Origin: Chelydra serpentina
Lineage: Eukaryota > Chordata > Testudines > Chelydridae
Length of the DNA stretch: 64,000 bases
Direction of reading: 5' to 3'
Assembly (NCBI GenBank): GCA_037349315.1
Contig: JBAIAC010000026.1
Span: 26,317,501-26,381,500 of the forward strand
The position numbers were made by a program, and so were the translations under genes. The notes beneath the pieces were generated by a model. That model was not told the DNA's origin. It did not search any database and worked only from the letters and a program-made list of their open reading frames with translations. Below, one piece after another: positions 1 through 11,800 of this stretch. Position 1 is the first letter of the stretch. Every line of letters begins with the position of its first letter.

Positions 1-1093
1 CTAAGAGAATTAGCCACCTAATTCTTATTAACTTTTGTGATGTGGAGACGTTTCAGAATGGGGAGATATCCCAAATCAGTGGCCACTTTGAACATTTGCC
101 TGTATGCAGTTTGGTCAAGGCTGCACAGGCAGTGTGCCACAGAGTCAACTATTCCCGGGCTTTAACCATCATAAGACTATCCTTTTTAGCCAGAATCTGA
201 GCAGAATGGTCTCAAAGAAAAGAAACGAAAACAAAGTTCCTTTCTCCATCTGCTAAAGACCCACCGTGTTATAGAACTTTACAAACCTTGGATCTTTTGT
301 ATTCATGTGTTTAACACAGACAATTCCAAAATATAGTAACAACAACATATGACACAGCACTGGGAGCTCTTTGATACTCTCAAATGGAAGGTACTATAGG
401 AATATAAATTAATACTCACAATTATCATCCTACCTGCATGTGGTAGATGATGTTCCTGAGAAAGGGCAGGATTTGGTCAGGTATTGTGTTGAAGGAGTAT
501 TACCCCTCAAGTATCACCAACATACTGATGCCTGGGGAAGGCCGTATATCATGGTGGCAGGTCAGGACAATATGTAGAATTGGACATCCTAACTTACATT
601 GAATTTATTATCAACATAGTATATTAAGTGAATTATTCATTTTCATATATAATTAACAAAAATCCTTCATTCTTAATTTATTTGATGTGTCGTAGAATAC
701 TGTCTACTAGGATCCTTGCCACAGACATTTAGGCTCCGCTTGTTGCATGATATAAGCTGGTTTATAACAAACACATTATTTATAAGTTTTTATACAAATC
801 TTTCTCCTAAGGTTTCTCCTAAGTTAATTATTTACTATACCTGAATGCTGGCAGTCATATTATAAAATTGCAGTTTTGTTCATATCAGTATTTTATTTTC
901 AGCACATATTGCATTGCATATATTGTAAAGTTTAGGCTCTCATTTGACATACTTTTCTATATGATAAATGCATTTTTAATTGAGGTTATTTACATCTGTG
1001 TTATGTCAAAAGCTCAAACTAAATAGGCTCAGAGCTAGCCAGACTGTGAAGATGCGACTTCCAAGGAAACTCAGGTGTTGCATGACAGAGTGG
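1..1093. other. AT-rich sequence, nothing recognised
   Basis: No gene, RNA or repeat that I recognise. Reading frames here are short and interrupted. Presumably intergenic or intronic DNA. Confidence 0.5.
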
Positions 1094-1157
1094 GTGAAAT
1101 CCTCCCCCATTAAAGTCAGTGGGAGTTTTGTCACTTACTTCAATAGCGCAGCATTTC
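1094..1157. repeat. Ancient palindromic repeat fragment (AAGTCAGTGGGAG core)
   Basis: The segment reads GTGAAATCC, a C-rich spacer, then AAAGTCAGTGGGAGTTTTGTC and a degenerate return arm. It resembles the better-preserved hairpin at 7169-7232, which has the same GAAATCC start and a GTGAATGGGAG core. I take both as relics of one old non-autonomous family. The return arm here is too eroded to prove the hairpin alone. Confidence 0.45.
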
Positions 1158-1320
1158 CCTAATGCTTGGTGATACAGGGGGGCACTGTTCCATCTGAGTC
1201 CCAGCTGAACCTTTACCACAGGTCGCTCAGGCTGAGATATAAGAATCTCTTAACTGCTTGTGTTCATTAAAGACTCCTGGGTATATTTCACAAGAAATGC
1301 TGTCCAGGCTGAATTCCAAC

Positions 1321-1662
1321 CTGGAGTACATCTACACCACAAAACAGACGAACATACATGCCAAAAAATAGCATGGTAGTGAGTCTCAGAGTCCCAGTCA
1401 ACTAACTTGGGCTCATGGGGCTCACACTGTGGGTCTAAAAATACTTCAGGCTTGGGCTGAAGCCCAGGCTCCGACTCTGGTGGGGGGAGTGATCGGGGGT
1501 GGGTGGGGGTGGAGGGTCTTGATACCCAAATCTGAAGGTCACGGTGCTATTTTTAGCTTTGCAGTACACGTCCCATGAGCCAGAGTCAGTGGACCCAGGC
1601 TCTGAGAGTCGCTGCTGAGCGTTTTTTCCCCCTTTCTTTTTTTCTGTGTAGACATACCCCAG
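1321..1662. mobile_element. Non-autonomous DNA transposon with terminal inverted repeats
   Basis: The left end CTGGAGTACATCTACAC (1321-1337) matches the reverse complement of the right end, GTGTAGACATACCCCAG (1646-1662), at 14 of 17 positions. Between them is moderately GC-rich DNA with a G-rich stretch at about 1482-1517 and no coding frame. Size and structure fit a MITE. I see no clear target-site duplication, so the superfamily is not fixed. The 'TCTACAC...GTGTAGAC' termini recur in the elements at 57.5 and 60.3 kb, suggesting a related group. Confidence 0.6.
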
Positions 1663-1716
1663 GTTAACAGAATTTGGGGATTCCTAAATTCCTCCAATAT
1701 AGTTTTTTCCCCAAAA

Positions 1717-1733
1717 TACACACACACACACAC
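1717..1733. repeat. (CA)n microsatellite
   Basis: A short uninterrupted run of CA dinucleotides, about eight units, just to the right of the DNA element at 1321-1662. Confidence 0.9.
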
Positions 1734-1796
1734 TCCCACTGCTGCATAATGTTACTGTGAATTGTTAGGATGACAAGTAACTTAAAACTGATATTT

Positions 1797-1801
1797 AGGT
1801 G
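1797..1801. repeat. Target-site duplication, left copy (AGGTG)
   Basis: AGGTG lies immediately before the TGTAACT terminus of the solo LTR and is repeated exactly at 2906-2910. A 5-bp duplication is the usual footprint of ERVL-type and some other LTR retroelements. Confidence 0.75.
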
Positions 1802-2905
1802 TGTAACTGCTTCCGTGGGTCACAACTAAGAATACCAAATTCAGGACAAACTGCTGAGAAATAGGGCAGACACACCCGAAACTGGTGGTTATTTCTCCAT
1901 AAGATATACCAAACCAGCAACAAAAGTAAACTTCTGTCTCACCACACTGGCTAACAAGAAGTCAGGTAAGCAATTTCCTTAGCTAGTCCAGTCCTTGTAT
2001 CACCAACAAAAACACTGGATTTAAAGATGTGTGGTTCTTTAAAACCAATCTCATCAAACAAAAGGTTCTTCTGATCCCAAAGAACCAGCCACACACCCAG
2101 GTCAATATATAATTCAGATTTTTAACCAAAAACACACTGATGCCAATCCTTTAGTATCTAAAATCTAAAGGTTTATGTAGAAAGAAAGAAAGAAGAGAGT
2201 TAAAATTGGTTAAAGGAATCAAATACATACAACAATTGCAAAGTTCTTGGTTCAGGCTTGTAGCAGTGATGGAATAAACTGCTGGCTTAAGTCAGTCTCT
2301 GGTTGCTTCCAAATAATTGGAAGGTCCTAAATTCCTTGGTTAGAATGCTTCCAATAGTATAAGTCCAGAGGCTTGAGCAGGAAAGAGGCAAAATGGAGGT
2401 GTTTCCAGGGCCTTTTATAGCTTCTGCTATGTGGAGGGAAACCCATTGTTTCAAACAAAGCCCTCAGCACAGCTACTGGAAAATCACAGGTGACAGGATA
2501 GTCTTTGGAGTCACATGGGCAAGTCACATGTCCATGTCTGATTTTGCTTAGTCATAGCAGGAAGCCATTACCTATACTTCAGGAATGTCCACAGGAAAGT
2601 CCATTCAGTGTAGATGGTCAATTGTGAGTTAAGTGTCCCTTGATGAGCCACTTAATTTGAATAGTCCCTTCAAGATGTGCAGGCTAAATACCTTGTGGAC
2701 GTTACCCCAGGAACAAACATTTGAAATCCAAATATAGAGCCAATACTCATAGCTTCAAATACAAAAATGATACATGCATACAAATAGCATAATCATATTT
2801 AGCAAATCATACCCTTTCCATAGACACCTTACTTGACAACATTTGTACAACAGTGGTTGCAACAATGACCTATCTATGGTCAGATTTTAATCGGATAACA
2901 TTACA
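1802..2905 (-). mobile_element. Solo LTR of an endogenous-retrovirus-type element
   Basis: On the plus strand the block runs from TGTAACTGC to CATTACA, giving the TG...CA ends of an LTR with a short inverted repeat (TGTAA/TTACA). The 1104-bp unit is bracketed by identical 5-bp duplications, AGGTG. Orientation comes from a TATA-type box, CTATAAAAGG on the minus strand at 2411-2420, in the middle of the unit as expected at a U3/R border. No internal region or second LTR adjoins it, so it is a solo LTR left by recombination. A canonical AATAAA was not found downstream of the TATA box. The 5-bp duplication favours ERVL or class III, but Gypsy-type elements also make 5 bp. There is no coding content. 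Confidence 0.8.
2411..2420 (-). promoter_or_regulatory. TATA box of the solo LTR
   Basis: CTATAAAAGG on the minus strand lies about 490 bp inside the 5' end of the LTR, a usual place for the U3 promoter. It is the most promoter-like site in this block. Whether it is still active cannot be judged from sequence. Confidence 0.5.
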
Positions 2906-2910
2906 AGGTG
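2906..2910. repeat. Target-site duplication, right copy (AGGTG)
   Basis: Exact repeat of 1797-1801, directly after the ATTACA end of the solo LTR. Confidence 0.75.
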
Positions 2911-5900
2911 TATTCAAAAAATTGTTTTCAGCCTACTATTGATTGAAACCTTTTTCATTTTATTTTTGTTTGGTTTTAACCATTCCCCTGGACTGCAGGA
3001 TTGTGCTGCTGCATAAGACCCAGAAAATAAAATGGACTAATCTAGTTAATGTCTGAGCTGAACAAAGTGCAAAAAGAAATCAAACTACATATGTGGTGGA
3101 AAACAGATGATTAAAGATGAAAGAATACTATATCTAATTTCAGGTATTTTCAATAGCACAAATAAGTATGGCATAATATATCATATATGATTTTTAACAT
3201 AGCAATGTCGCAAAACTCATCCCAGACGTGGCAACATTCTAGTGGTTCATGGAGTTTATTTACTGTCTTTTTAAAAATGCTATGGGGATCTTTTGGGGAA
3301 GAAGATTTTATAATATTACAGTACTATGTTCTAAACTCTTACCTCAAAGATGAAGATTAAATTAAAATATTAATTAGTGTGTGATTTTCACAGGCACCTG
3401 TGGGAGTTGGGCACCCTATTCTCACTGAAATTGAGAGGCGGGTGCCTAAACCTCTTGGACTGCTTTGAAAAGCAGCTGTGACTGCTCACAGAAGTAAAAC
3501 TGAATGTATGCCATAGAGCAGGTGTGTTCCTATTTTTTAAAACTTGCTTTTTATCTTTTATACAAGGCCTATTAACTTTAAGGCATATCCATTTTTTCAC
3601 AGAATACTCCTGGCATCTAATACAAACCCAGTGCACATCATAACAGCTCTGTTGTTAGACATACCAGATTACTCAAGGCATTAAATATGTATATTTCTTT
3701 TGCATTTCTTTTTATGCTGACCATTCTGGAATCATCTGAAGTTATCTCATGGTCAGCTATGATGTTCAGAAATAATTTTTGGTGAAGGGCTAATATTTGA
3801 AGAACGTGACAGACATAACTTCATCGATGTTATGTAAACTACCCCTTGTCAGAACAAGAAAATATATAAAATTAATGTGTGACACACACCAAAGTTAAAT
3901 TACTTAATTTTGGATGTATAAAGATTTTTCAGTGATTAAATATTAGTAGGTGCACTCTGGAGGGCCTCTTAGGTATGTTACTGTTTCCAAGCTTCCTTCT
4001 TGGTCTGTCTAAAACAGGATTTAGAGGCTTTTAATAGAATTTAGATGGGTTTAAAAATCTCCATACATGCAGTCCTACTTTCACTGATTTATGATTTATT
4101 GCATGAATTTCCTGTTGAATTTTTATGTGACACTTGATCTCCCCCTCAGGGACTTGTTCAGTTCTGATTGGATAATATAAATTTCCAATAGTGATTAAGC
4201 ACAAATGAGTATGAAATTGATTTATTATAATAAGTGAAATTGAGGTCTGATTTTTTTTAAAAAGGACAGAATGAAAAGCAAACAACAAGTGCTTCAGATG
4301 AATGTTTCTATAATATTTTGCCAACAAGGAACAAAGAAAATTAAGAGTACATTTCTCAATTACACACTGGACATTAGATATGGAATATTGTTCCAAATTT
4401 GTTTGATTCCATGTGCACATGAGAGTTGCTGGAATAGTATAACATCAGCATAATTACATCCTTGCAGAGAGGATATATCATAGTACATGATATTTTGCTA
4501 AATTTGAACTGATATAAATAATTTAATAGAGTAAGTGGGTAACACTCTTTATTGAATACTTGTGTTTAAAGCTTTATAGCGTAATATTAATACAAAACGT
4601 GTTTTTATACATGCAGTGCACCTGCCTAAAGAGAGATGTATTGATTGCAATCTTGTACAGTAAAGAAAAAAGTTACTACTCTGTGATGGAATCTCATAGA
4701 TATTATGCAGGTCAGTTCATCCAAAAAACACCAGTCTTAAATTCACATTCTGAAAAGATTAAGGGAGTCTGTGGATGCCACCCAATAAAACTCCTTCTAG
4801 GATATGGGCAAGGAATACATCCCTATCGATATGAAGTGTCTCCCCATGGGTAAGCTCCTTCCTCCTGGATTTGACAGACCAGGAGACTAAAGTCTTCACA
4901 TTTATCCACAGACCAGGTACAATGTGGACATCAGTGTAAACTTCTCCCACACTATCCTAACCTATGAGAGACCACTTCTGGAAGTGACAGGGAAATTCAC
5001 TGTCCTGGCCCAATCAGTCCTTTCCTCCATTGTAAAGGCTACCAAAATTACCTTTACTGCTGAATACATTAATGAGTGTCAATTGTGTGTGTCAGGGGGA
5101 GACCTTTCTTTTTAATTATGTAAGGCTTCCTCACTATATGTGTGTGTGAAGATGTTCATATTCAAAATACTGTTGGACATGCTAAAAGTCACTGCTATAA
5201 TTCTGAGCACAGCCTCCATGCTGTTGACAAAGAAGTCTGAAAAGTCTATTGCTTTACGTACCTCAGAGCATCTTCCTTTTCAAGTGAAAACAGCCCATAT
5301 AGCTTTACAAATACACATCATTGACGATCCAGCATGTGAAATTTGCATTTACACACTGAGTGAGCTAAATTTATCCCTGGTTTGATTCTATTGAGTTCCA
5401 TATTGCTGATGGCCTATTGGTATCTGAAAATGATAAAAAAGAGTATGTTTCTTACATCATGTTGTATATAAAGTGAACCAAATAAATACCAGAAAGTACA
5501 GTCGATGTCATTTAAAAGTTAAAATTTGTCAAGACATTGGATGATTTACCACCACAGTATCCCTTTTCCATCTATTGAGAATAAGAAATAATTGCATGAT
5601 ATCTGTTTGTAAATGTTAATTTTAAATGTCAACTACTGCACCAGCATAACATTATGCTTTTTTGCAATAACATGGTACAGTCAATACTGTCATCTCTAAA
5701 TATAAATGATCCGGACTGAAAGAGATATGAGAACGTAAATTCAAAAAAGCCAGAATACAGCCCTTAATCTCCATGGTGGATTTTAAAAGCGTTTCAGATT
5801 CTTTTTAGAATATTCACCAAAGTTAGGCCAGAAGAAGTCAAAGTAATTTAGATCCAATCTCTTTTCAAAAATGAAATGAACAGACGTTTTATTAAAAGGA

Positions 5901-6178
5901 AATGAAGAGGAAATTGAACTTTCATATTTCATGGTGCAATTGTGATGACAGAAAACAATATTAGTCGACAGAAAATTTAGAAGATATTTATATGTCTTTT
6001 TTCTGTTATTCAGCTACTCTGTGGGAGTTGTGTCAAAATAGAGGGCAAGTTATTTTAAAAATATAATGGAGCTGTAGTAGAATTACCTGCTGGCTATCGC
6101 TTATGAGTTCTATATATTGTTTACAAAACGTCTATGTTCAGAAATCAGTAACATTAATTGAAATATATCTGTATAAAC
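2911..6178. other. AT-rich non-coding DNA with one old repeat fragment
   Basis: Apart from a degenerate fragment at 3391-3458, I recognise nothing. That fragment runs GGCACCTGTGGGAGTTGGGC to GGGTGCCTAAACCT and belongs to the 'cacctaa' class of palindromic elements seen better at 62.5 kb. Reading frames near 4.0-4.4 and 4.6-5.4 kb have no recognisable motif. Confidence 0.45.
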
Positions 6179-6519
6179 CAGGGGTGGACAACATGCGGCC
6201 CTGTCAGGGTAATCTGCTGGCGGGCTGCTAGACAGTTTGTTTACATTTGCACGACTGCCTGGAGCTCCCAGTGGCCACAGTTCGCCATTCCTGGCCAATG
6301 GGAGCTGCGGGAAGCTGCGCGGGCCAAAGGGAGGTGCTGGCCGCCGCTTCCCGCAGCTCCCATTGGCCGAGAACAGCGAACTGCGGCCACTGGGAGCTGC
6401 GGGGGGGGGGGGGGGGGGGGGGAGGGGCGTGCCTGTGGATGGTCAATGTAAACAAAATGTTTCACGGCCCGCCAGTGGATTACCCTGTTGGACCACGTGC
6501 AAAAGGTTGCCGATCTCTG
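6179..6519 (+). mobile_element. GC-rich hAT-like non-autonomous element (copy 1)
   Basis: It begins CAGGGGTGGACAAC and ends GTTGCCGATCTCTG, whose reverse complement CAGAGATCGGCAAC pairs with the left terminus as in hAT-type inverted repeats. The GC-rich interior holds CCAATGGGAGCTGCGGGAAG and its near inverse, so it can fold on itself, plus a 22-G run. No convincing 8-bp duplication flanks it (GTATAAAC against TCCTAGGG), so the hAT call rests on the termini. Related copies lie at 13010-13212 (opposite orientation) and 52592-52752 (same orientation). Open frames here only reflect stop-poor GC-rich DNA. Confidence 0.65.
6401..6422 (+). repeat. Poly-G homopolymer, 22 G
   Basis: An unbroken run of 22 G inside the GC-rich element, followed by A and four more G. 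It could form a G-quadruplex. The exact length may be unreliable, because homopolymers this long are prone to sequencing and assembly error. Confidence 0.9.
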
Positions 6520-7168
6520 TCCTAGGGCCCAGTTTTCAGAGGCACTGAGCCTGAGTTAGAACTGCAGGTGGCCCTGAAAATCTGGCCCCAAATTAGTGGT
6601 CATCCTTCTGAAAATGAAAGTCTAAACTTTCTTTCTCTCTATGGCAAAGCCTATGGGACTGAGGAGGCAGTTCCAATTCCCACCCTTCACCATGATGATG
6701 GTACTCTAGGAGAGGTGCAAGGAGGGGTAATTTACAATTTTCTGTGTTTGCTTTTCTGAAAATGGCACAACCTTTAGAAAATGGAAAAGGGAAATTGATT
6801 ACTGTGACAGAAATGTTAGTTTTACGTTTCTAAGACTCTAGTGTGAAAAAGTAAAATCTTAAAATAATAAATAATTATAATCTACAAAAGAACTTGACAG
6901 AGGCCCTGGACACTGAGCTCTCTTTATAAAGTACTATTATTGTTTTCCACCGAAATGCTCATTAGTTCAGGTAACCTATGCAGTCTATCCCTTTAATTGT
7001 AAGAAAAATATTACTACAATATCTGAAAGCCAGTTTTTCTGGATTGATTACTGTGAACTTGTAAGGACAGAATTTTGATTTATTACAAGACTGAGGATGG
7101 TACTTCCCTGTTGGAAGACAAGACACGCAAGGAAGAATGGATTTCCTTGATCAAATATACGCAAGTGG
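6520..7168. other. Non-coding DNA, nothing recognised
   Basis: No repeat family, RNA or coding signal that I can support. Confidence 0.45.
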
Positions 7169-7232
7169 TGAAATCCTGGCCCCAGTGAAGTGAATGGGAG
7201 TTTTTCCACAAACTTTAATGGGGCTGGGATTT
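7169..7232. repeat. Short palindromic repeat (GAAATCC...GGATTTC)
   Basis: The left arm GAAATCCTGGCCCCAGTGAA mirrors the right arm, whose reverse complement is GAAATCCCAGCCCCATTAAA. The arms surround a GTGAATGGGAG core. This 64-bp hairpin is an old interspersed repeat of the class also seen at 1094-1157, 16627-16712 and 54.0 kb. Confidence 0.6.
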
Positions 7233-8271
7233 CTTACTTAGTTCTTTTTGTTTGCAGTGGGTCTGCTGACATTCTAGATTTTCTGTGATTGAGAATAGTT
7301 TAGGCAATGGGCCAGATTCTCTAGTGTACTATGGCCCCTTTACTAAAGGCACAATAAAGGAGTTAATAAGACTGCAAATTTCAAGTAGAAAATTCCCCTG
7401 AGATGGAGGAAACTCTCTTTTGGGCACAACAGTATCTCTTCTTTGTGCTACCCCTACCTCCAGCATATAGCTCATGGTGGGAGAGAGTAGTTGTGTTGGG
7501 GGTGTGATGAAGCTCCTTTCTGCTATGCCATCAGCATTAAAACGTAATGCTGTCCAGCTTTAAGTGGCATTAAGGCTGGAGCTGGTCCTGAGGGCCAGTG
7601 AATTCAAAAGAATGCAGCTTTCTAACTGTAACAAAGGCGTACAAACCATGCATCACTGGAGAAAACAATAATGAAGCACACAGTATAATCAAGATTCATC
7701 TTAATATTAGGTATACTTCTTGGACTTTGTTCTTAAATTTATTTCAGATAGAAAGAAATTTCTTTCTTTTCTGATATTAGTCTTGAAAGAGATCACAAAA
7801 TCACTAAATACATGGAATGGTTCGAATGCCTTTGGGAAGTTAACATCAACCTGAATGAAACATACATCTACTTCAGAGCTGTTCCACTTCATATGCCATA
7901 TGATGGTTTATGGCACTTGACAGAAAACACTGAGCAATACCAAAAAAGAATTGAATTTTGTAACAGTTTTCAGGTTATGAATATATAGAGAGAATAAAAA
8001 TGCTAAATGAAAGTGTTAGTATTGCTATAGATGGTTGTGACTGAGATAGCACCAATGAGAGCTATCAGACTGTTGGAAATCACAGGAACAGCTGTCTCAC
8101 TTCTTGAAATTAAAAAAAAAAAACATTAAAAACTTCAGCAAAAATGAACATGCAGTAAAGTTTTATGGCGTAGGATATGAAAACAAGTCAGAATTCGGGA
8201 ACTGATGAATATCATGAAACTGACACCTAGGCGTGACTAGTAAAACAGCTAAAGCACAGTAAGAGAACTAA
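7233..8271. other. Non-coding DNA, nothing recognised
   Basis: AT-rich sequence with a short poly-A tract near 8110. No coding or repeat signal that I can name. Confidence 0.45.
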
Positions 8272-8281
8272 AGTAATACGA
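8272..8281. repeat. Target-site duplication, left copy (AGTAATACGA)
   Basis: The ten bases AGTAATACGA recur exactly at 8886-8895, on the other side of the Penelope-like insert. Confidence 0.8.
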
Positions 8282-8885
8282 CAAAGGGTCCTGTGGCATT
8301 TTATAGACTAACAGAGGTATTGAAGCATAAGCTTTCGTGGGTGAATACCCACTTCTTCGGATGCAAGCAGTGGAAATGTCCAGGGGCAGATATAAATGTG
8401 CAGGGAAGGGTCAGGCTAGAGATAACGAGGTTAGCTCAATCAGGGAGGGTGAGACCCTCTTCTAGCAGCTGAGGTGTGAATACCAAGGGAGGAGAAACTG
8501 CTTTTGTAGTTGGCTAGCCATTCATAATCTTTGTTTAATCCTGAGTTGATGGTGTCAAATTTGCAAATGAACTGAAGCTCTATTGTTTCTCTTTGGAGTT
8601 AGGTCCTGAAGTTTTTTTGCTGCAGGATGGCTACCTTTAAATCTGCTATTGTGTGTCCAGGGAGATTGAAGTGTTCTCCTACAGGCTTTTGTATATTGCC
8701 ATTCCTTATATCTGATTTGTGTCCATTTATCCTTTTGCGTAAGGACTGTCCAGTTTGGCCAATGTACATAGCAGAGGGGCATTGCTGGCACATTATGGCG
8801 TATATTACATTGGTGGATGTGCAGGTGAATGAACCGGTGATGATGTGGCTGATCTGGTTAGGTCCTGTGATGGTGTCCCTGGTGT
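8282..8885 (-). mobile_element. Penelope-like retroelement, 5'-truncated copy
   Basis: The minus strand carries the end of a Penelope-like open frame and its 3' region. Exact 10-bp duplications flank it, which indicates insertion by target-primed reverse transcription. The copy keeps only the C-terminal endonuclease part; the reverse transcriptase is missing because of 5' truncation. The 3' region holds the inverted words GTATTCACCC and GGGTGAATAC near 8340 and ends GCCACAGGACCCTTTG at the low-coordinate side. From memory, this family is very abundant in turtles. It is inactive: truncated, and with an in-frame stop in the remaining frame. Confidence 0.8.
8459..8885 (-). pseudogene. GIY-YIG endonuclease end of a Penelope-like protein, decayed
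   Basis: The minus-strand frame reads through an IYAIMCQQC cysteine pair, then MYIGQTGQSLRKRINGHKSD, which is the YIG part of a GIY-YIG nuclease with its conserved downstream arginine and histidine. PVGEHFNLPGH and a short tail follow. In Penelope-like elements this domain nicks target DNA to prime reverse transcription. An in-frame stop falls just after KNFRT (near 8600), directly before LQRETIELQF. The upstream part is lost at 8885. The reading frame otherwise continues to about 8459. Domain identity is fairly secure from motif order; the subfamily (Neptune or Poseidon type) is not determined. Confidence 0.7.
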
Positions 8886-8895
8886 AGTAATACGA
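8886..8895. repeat. Target-site duplication, right copy (AGTAATACGA)
   Basis: Exact repeat of 8272-8281. It marks the truncated 5' edge of the Penelope-like copy. Confidence 0.8.
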
Positions 8896-11800
8896 AGACC
8901 TTTATTATTAGGACTAGTTCGAGAGTTCAGATCAAATTGTGTAGGAAACCTGCTCCCCCTTTCATCATCAGCTCTGAGTCCTTTCAAATACGGTAGAGTT
9001 TTGTATTATACTAAAATGCATTCTAATCAACAAGTGTCAAACTTTTCCAAAGCAGTTTGATATATCAGAAAATATGGGTGTGCCTGTGCCGCTCCATGAT
9101 ACTAATTGTCCATAGCTCGACAACAATTTTATTAAGAAGAAAACTAGCTGTCTTTTAAAATGAATCCCACCTTCATGCGATGTGCATGTCCTTTACCATG
9201 TTCAGTTATTTAGTAATGGTAAGCATTGCCTTTGCATTGGATCATCGAGAATCCTGCAACCACCGACAATTTATTAGACGGTACAGTATGAGTTTGCAGA
9301 GTAAAACCTCCAAATGTGTTGGCCTCTCCCTCCTGAACACACCAATAGTTAGTAGGAATGTGGGGAGTCTGATGATGATTTGGATCTGGGTAGCTCTGAA
9401 TAGGGGAAAAGTTCTTGAATTTCCCAGCGGTGTGAAGGTTTTCTTTCCACGCATACTGTACTTTGAGTGCAGTTTGAGATGTTTGATTGGGTCCTACACA
9501 TTTTGCATAGCTCTTCTTACCAGACCTTATAGTCCCATTTTAACATTCCCTCCTTTATAGTCTTTTAATGCCAACTGTGTGGTGAACACCTGTCCACTGA
9601 AATCTAGACTGAGACCAGCTTAGATCACAACCTCCACTTAACTCAGGGCCTGATCCAGTACTCTTCCAGTACACTATATTTCAGTGACTGATTGTGAGCT
9701 TTGATAGACACAAACATCCTCTAATGTTTGTGTATTTTTAAATATAGTTTTGGATGGAAAATAATCATTTCATATTCATAGTCATAACATGCTTAACAGA
9801 TACATGCACACCAGTCTGAAATGCCAGGGATTCTTACAGAATCTCTTCTGCCCCCTACAGCTTCCACAACACTTCGATGCAGCTGAAAGTAAAAATCAGC
9901 ACATACAACAGAATAAATGAGTATTTAACCATTTCCCTCTCCATGGCATAAGGAGGAGAATGGATTCTTCTCATCTCTAATATGGAATTAATTACAAACA
10001 TGAGAGAAATCTTTAACATCTCCTCATGCCTTCACCACATGTATATTATGAGGTGTTCACCACCCTTTGGGGATTGAACTTTGTCCTATCACACATGTCC
10101 ATTATGAATCCTCTATTTGCTTAGTAGTATAAATGGGTGAACTCATAGCATCTTTGTGCTGTGATCAATCTGCAGGCTCAGATGGAATGTTCATGATTAC
10201 TTTTTAAAATCTTTCAAGGTCATTCTACATGATTTCATGCTACATAACATCCTTTCTCGATCCTTTCTCAGTGTGAAATGGACTATGATAAATATTGATT
10301 TTTCTCCTTTGGTTTACTGGAAAAAGTCACACCATCTTCTAGCTATTCAATTCTCTGTAAGCCAATGTGTAAACAGCTAAAATTGCAGAAAACAATTAAG
10401 GTATTAAAAAGAGGAGCTGTACTGGAGGTGATTATTTTGAGGACTACATTGAAGAACTGAAAGGCATTCTTCCTTCCTGCAGAAAAAGAATGATGGAGGT
10501 GGAAGAAAAAAAATTATTAGAGCTGAGCCAGTGGAGTACGTGAAAAAAAAATACAGTGAAGAAAATTGTTTTGAATAAAAAACTGCCTTGCATTTGTAGT
10601 TGGAAAAATACAAAGACAATAAATAATTCTTTTAAAATCTTAAAATGAGATGAGGATCTCAGGCTAGTTCTCACTTGAGAAGTTTTCACAACCACTTATC
10701 GTCACCTTTGTAGGCATTCTCAGAAGAGAGGCCAATGCCTGCTTTAACAAGGAGAGTTAAATACACTCTCAGCCCTATAAGTCACTCCTTAAGAACACTG
10801 TCAGAGGGGTGTCCAGAAGCTTGCATTGGTACCACTTGTACATGAGGTAAATAGAGGAATTCTGGAGGGGGGCTTTATTCCCTTGCAAAATTAAAGGAAA
10901 AACTGCTAATATTTGTGCCTATACGTCATATGTCAGTGCATATATACAAATCTGAGGCAACACTTTGGCTAATTTAGCCTGGTTTCTTTAAACTAGTGTG
11001 ATTACTAGATTCAAGTAAGCCATGGATCTTTTCCAATTATATCACTTATGACCCTACTTAGATTTATGAATAAAACTCTGGTCTTAAAGCAGCAAAAATG
11101 CAGATAGTGCTTTTTATCATGGTAGCACTTTTTAACATTATCATTTTCTCAGATATCTTGTATACCCGTGAGAACTTCCACCCGCTCTACAGTCAACCAG
11201 TAATGAATGAGAGTGCTGTTAATCAGGCAGGTATTGATTCAGCTTGCAAAAATGTGTCACAGTGGGATTTACCCTTTGACCTTCAGCTCATGCATCCACC
11301 GCTGTGTCCAAGCTATGCTTTTGCAATGTGGAGAGCACTTTTCCTGTTAACAGCTTTCCACCTCCACTCATCCTTGCTTTTCACATATAAGCAGGAGCTT
11401 GTAAAACTGCATTGATCAAAATTCTCTTTTCATATGATCACCTCACAAATGAGGTGAAAGGATGGGATTGACTGCTATTACAATATATGAGTTTTATTTA
11501 CCTCTCCCTAGATTGATGTAAATCCCACCCATGTCTTTGGGAATCATGTGGGCATAAGGGGATGAGGATAGGCCTCTATGAATTTTCCATTATAGCACAA
11601 ATACAGCTATTTCTGTTCTAAACTATCGTAGTGGGCTGTTCTTTACAAATTCACAATATTCAGCATTCCACAAGAATTATCTTTGTATAAATCCTGTGAG
11701 ATTGCTGAGTGCAATGTCTTCAAAAGCCTGGAACATGCCCTCTCAGGCAGATATGAAGGACTAGAAAGAGGTTGTTTGGACACACCCCTAATTATTCTCC

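Noticed and set aside
4031..4420. 129-codon minus-strand frame
   Set aside because: AT-rich, with no motif, signal peptide or splice-like structure. Consistent with chance.
6171..6527. 8-bp target duplication for GC-rich copy 1
   Set aside because: GTATAAAC and TCCTAGGG do not match, and shifting the edges by a few bases does not help.
6158..6548. Overlapping frames on both strands rich in Gly or Pro
   Set aside because: They read through the poly-G run and GC-rich palindrome of the hAT-like element. Five overlapping frames in this block show stop-poor composition, not coding.
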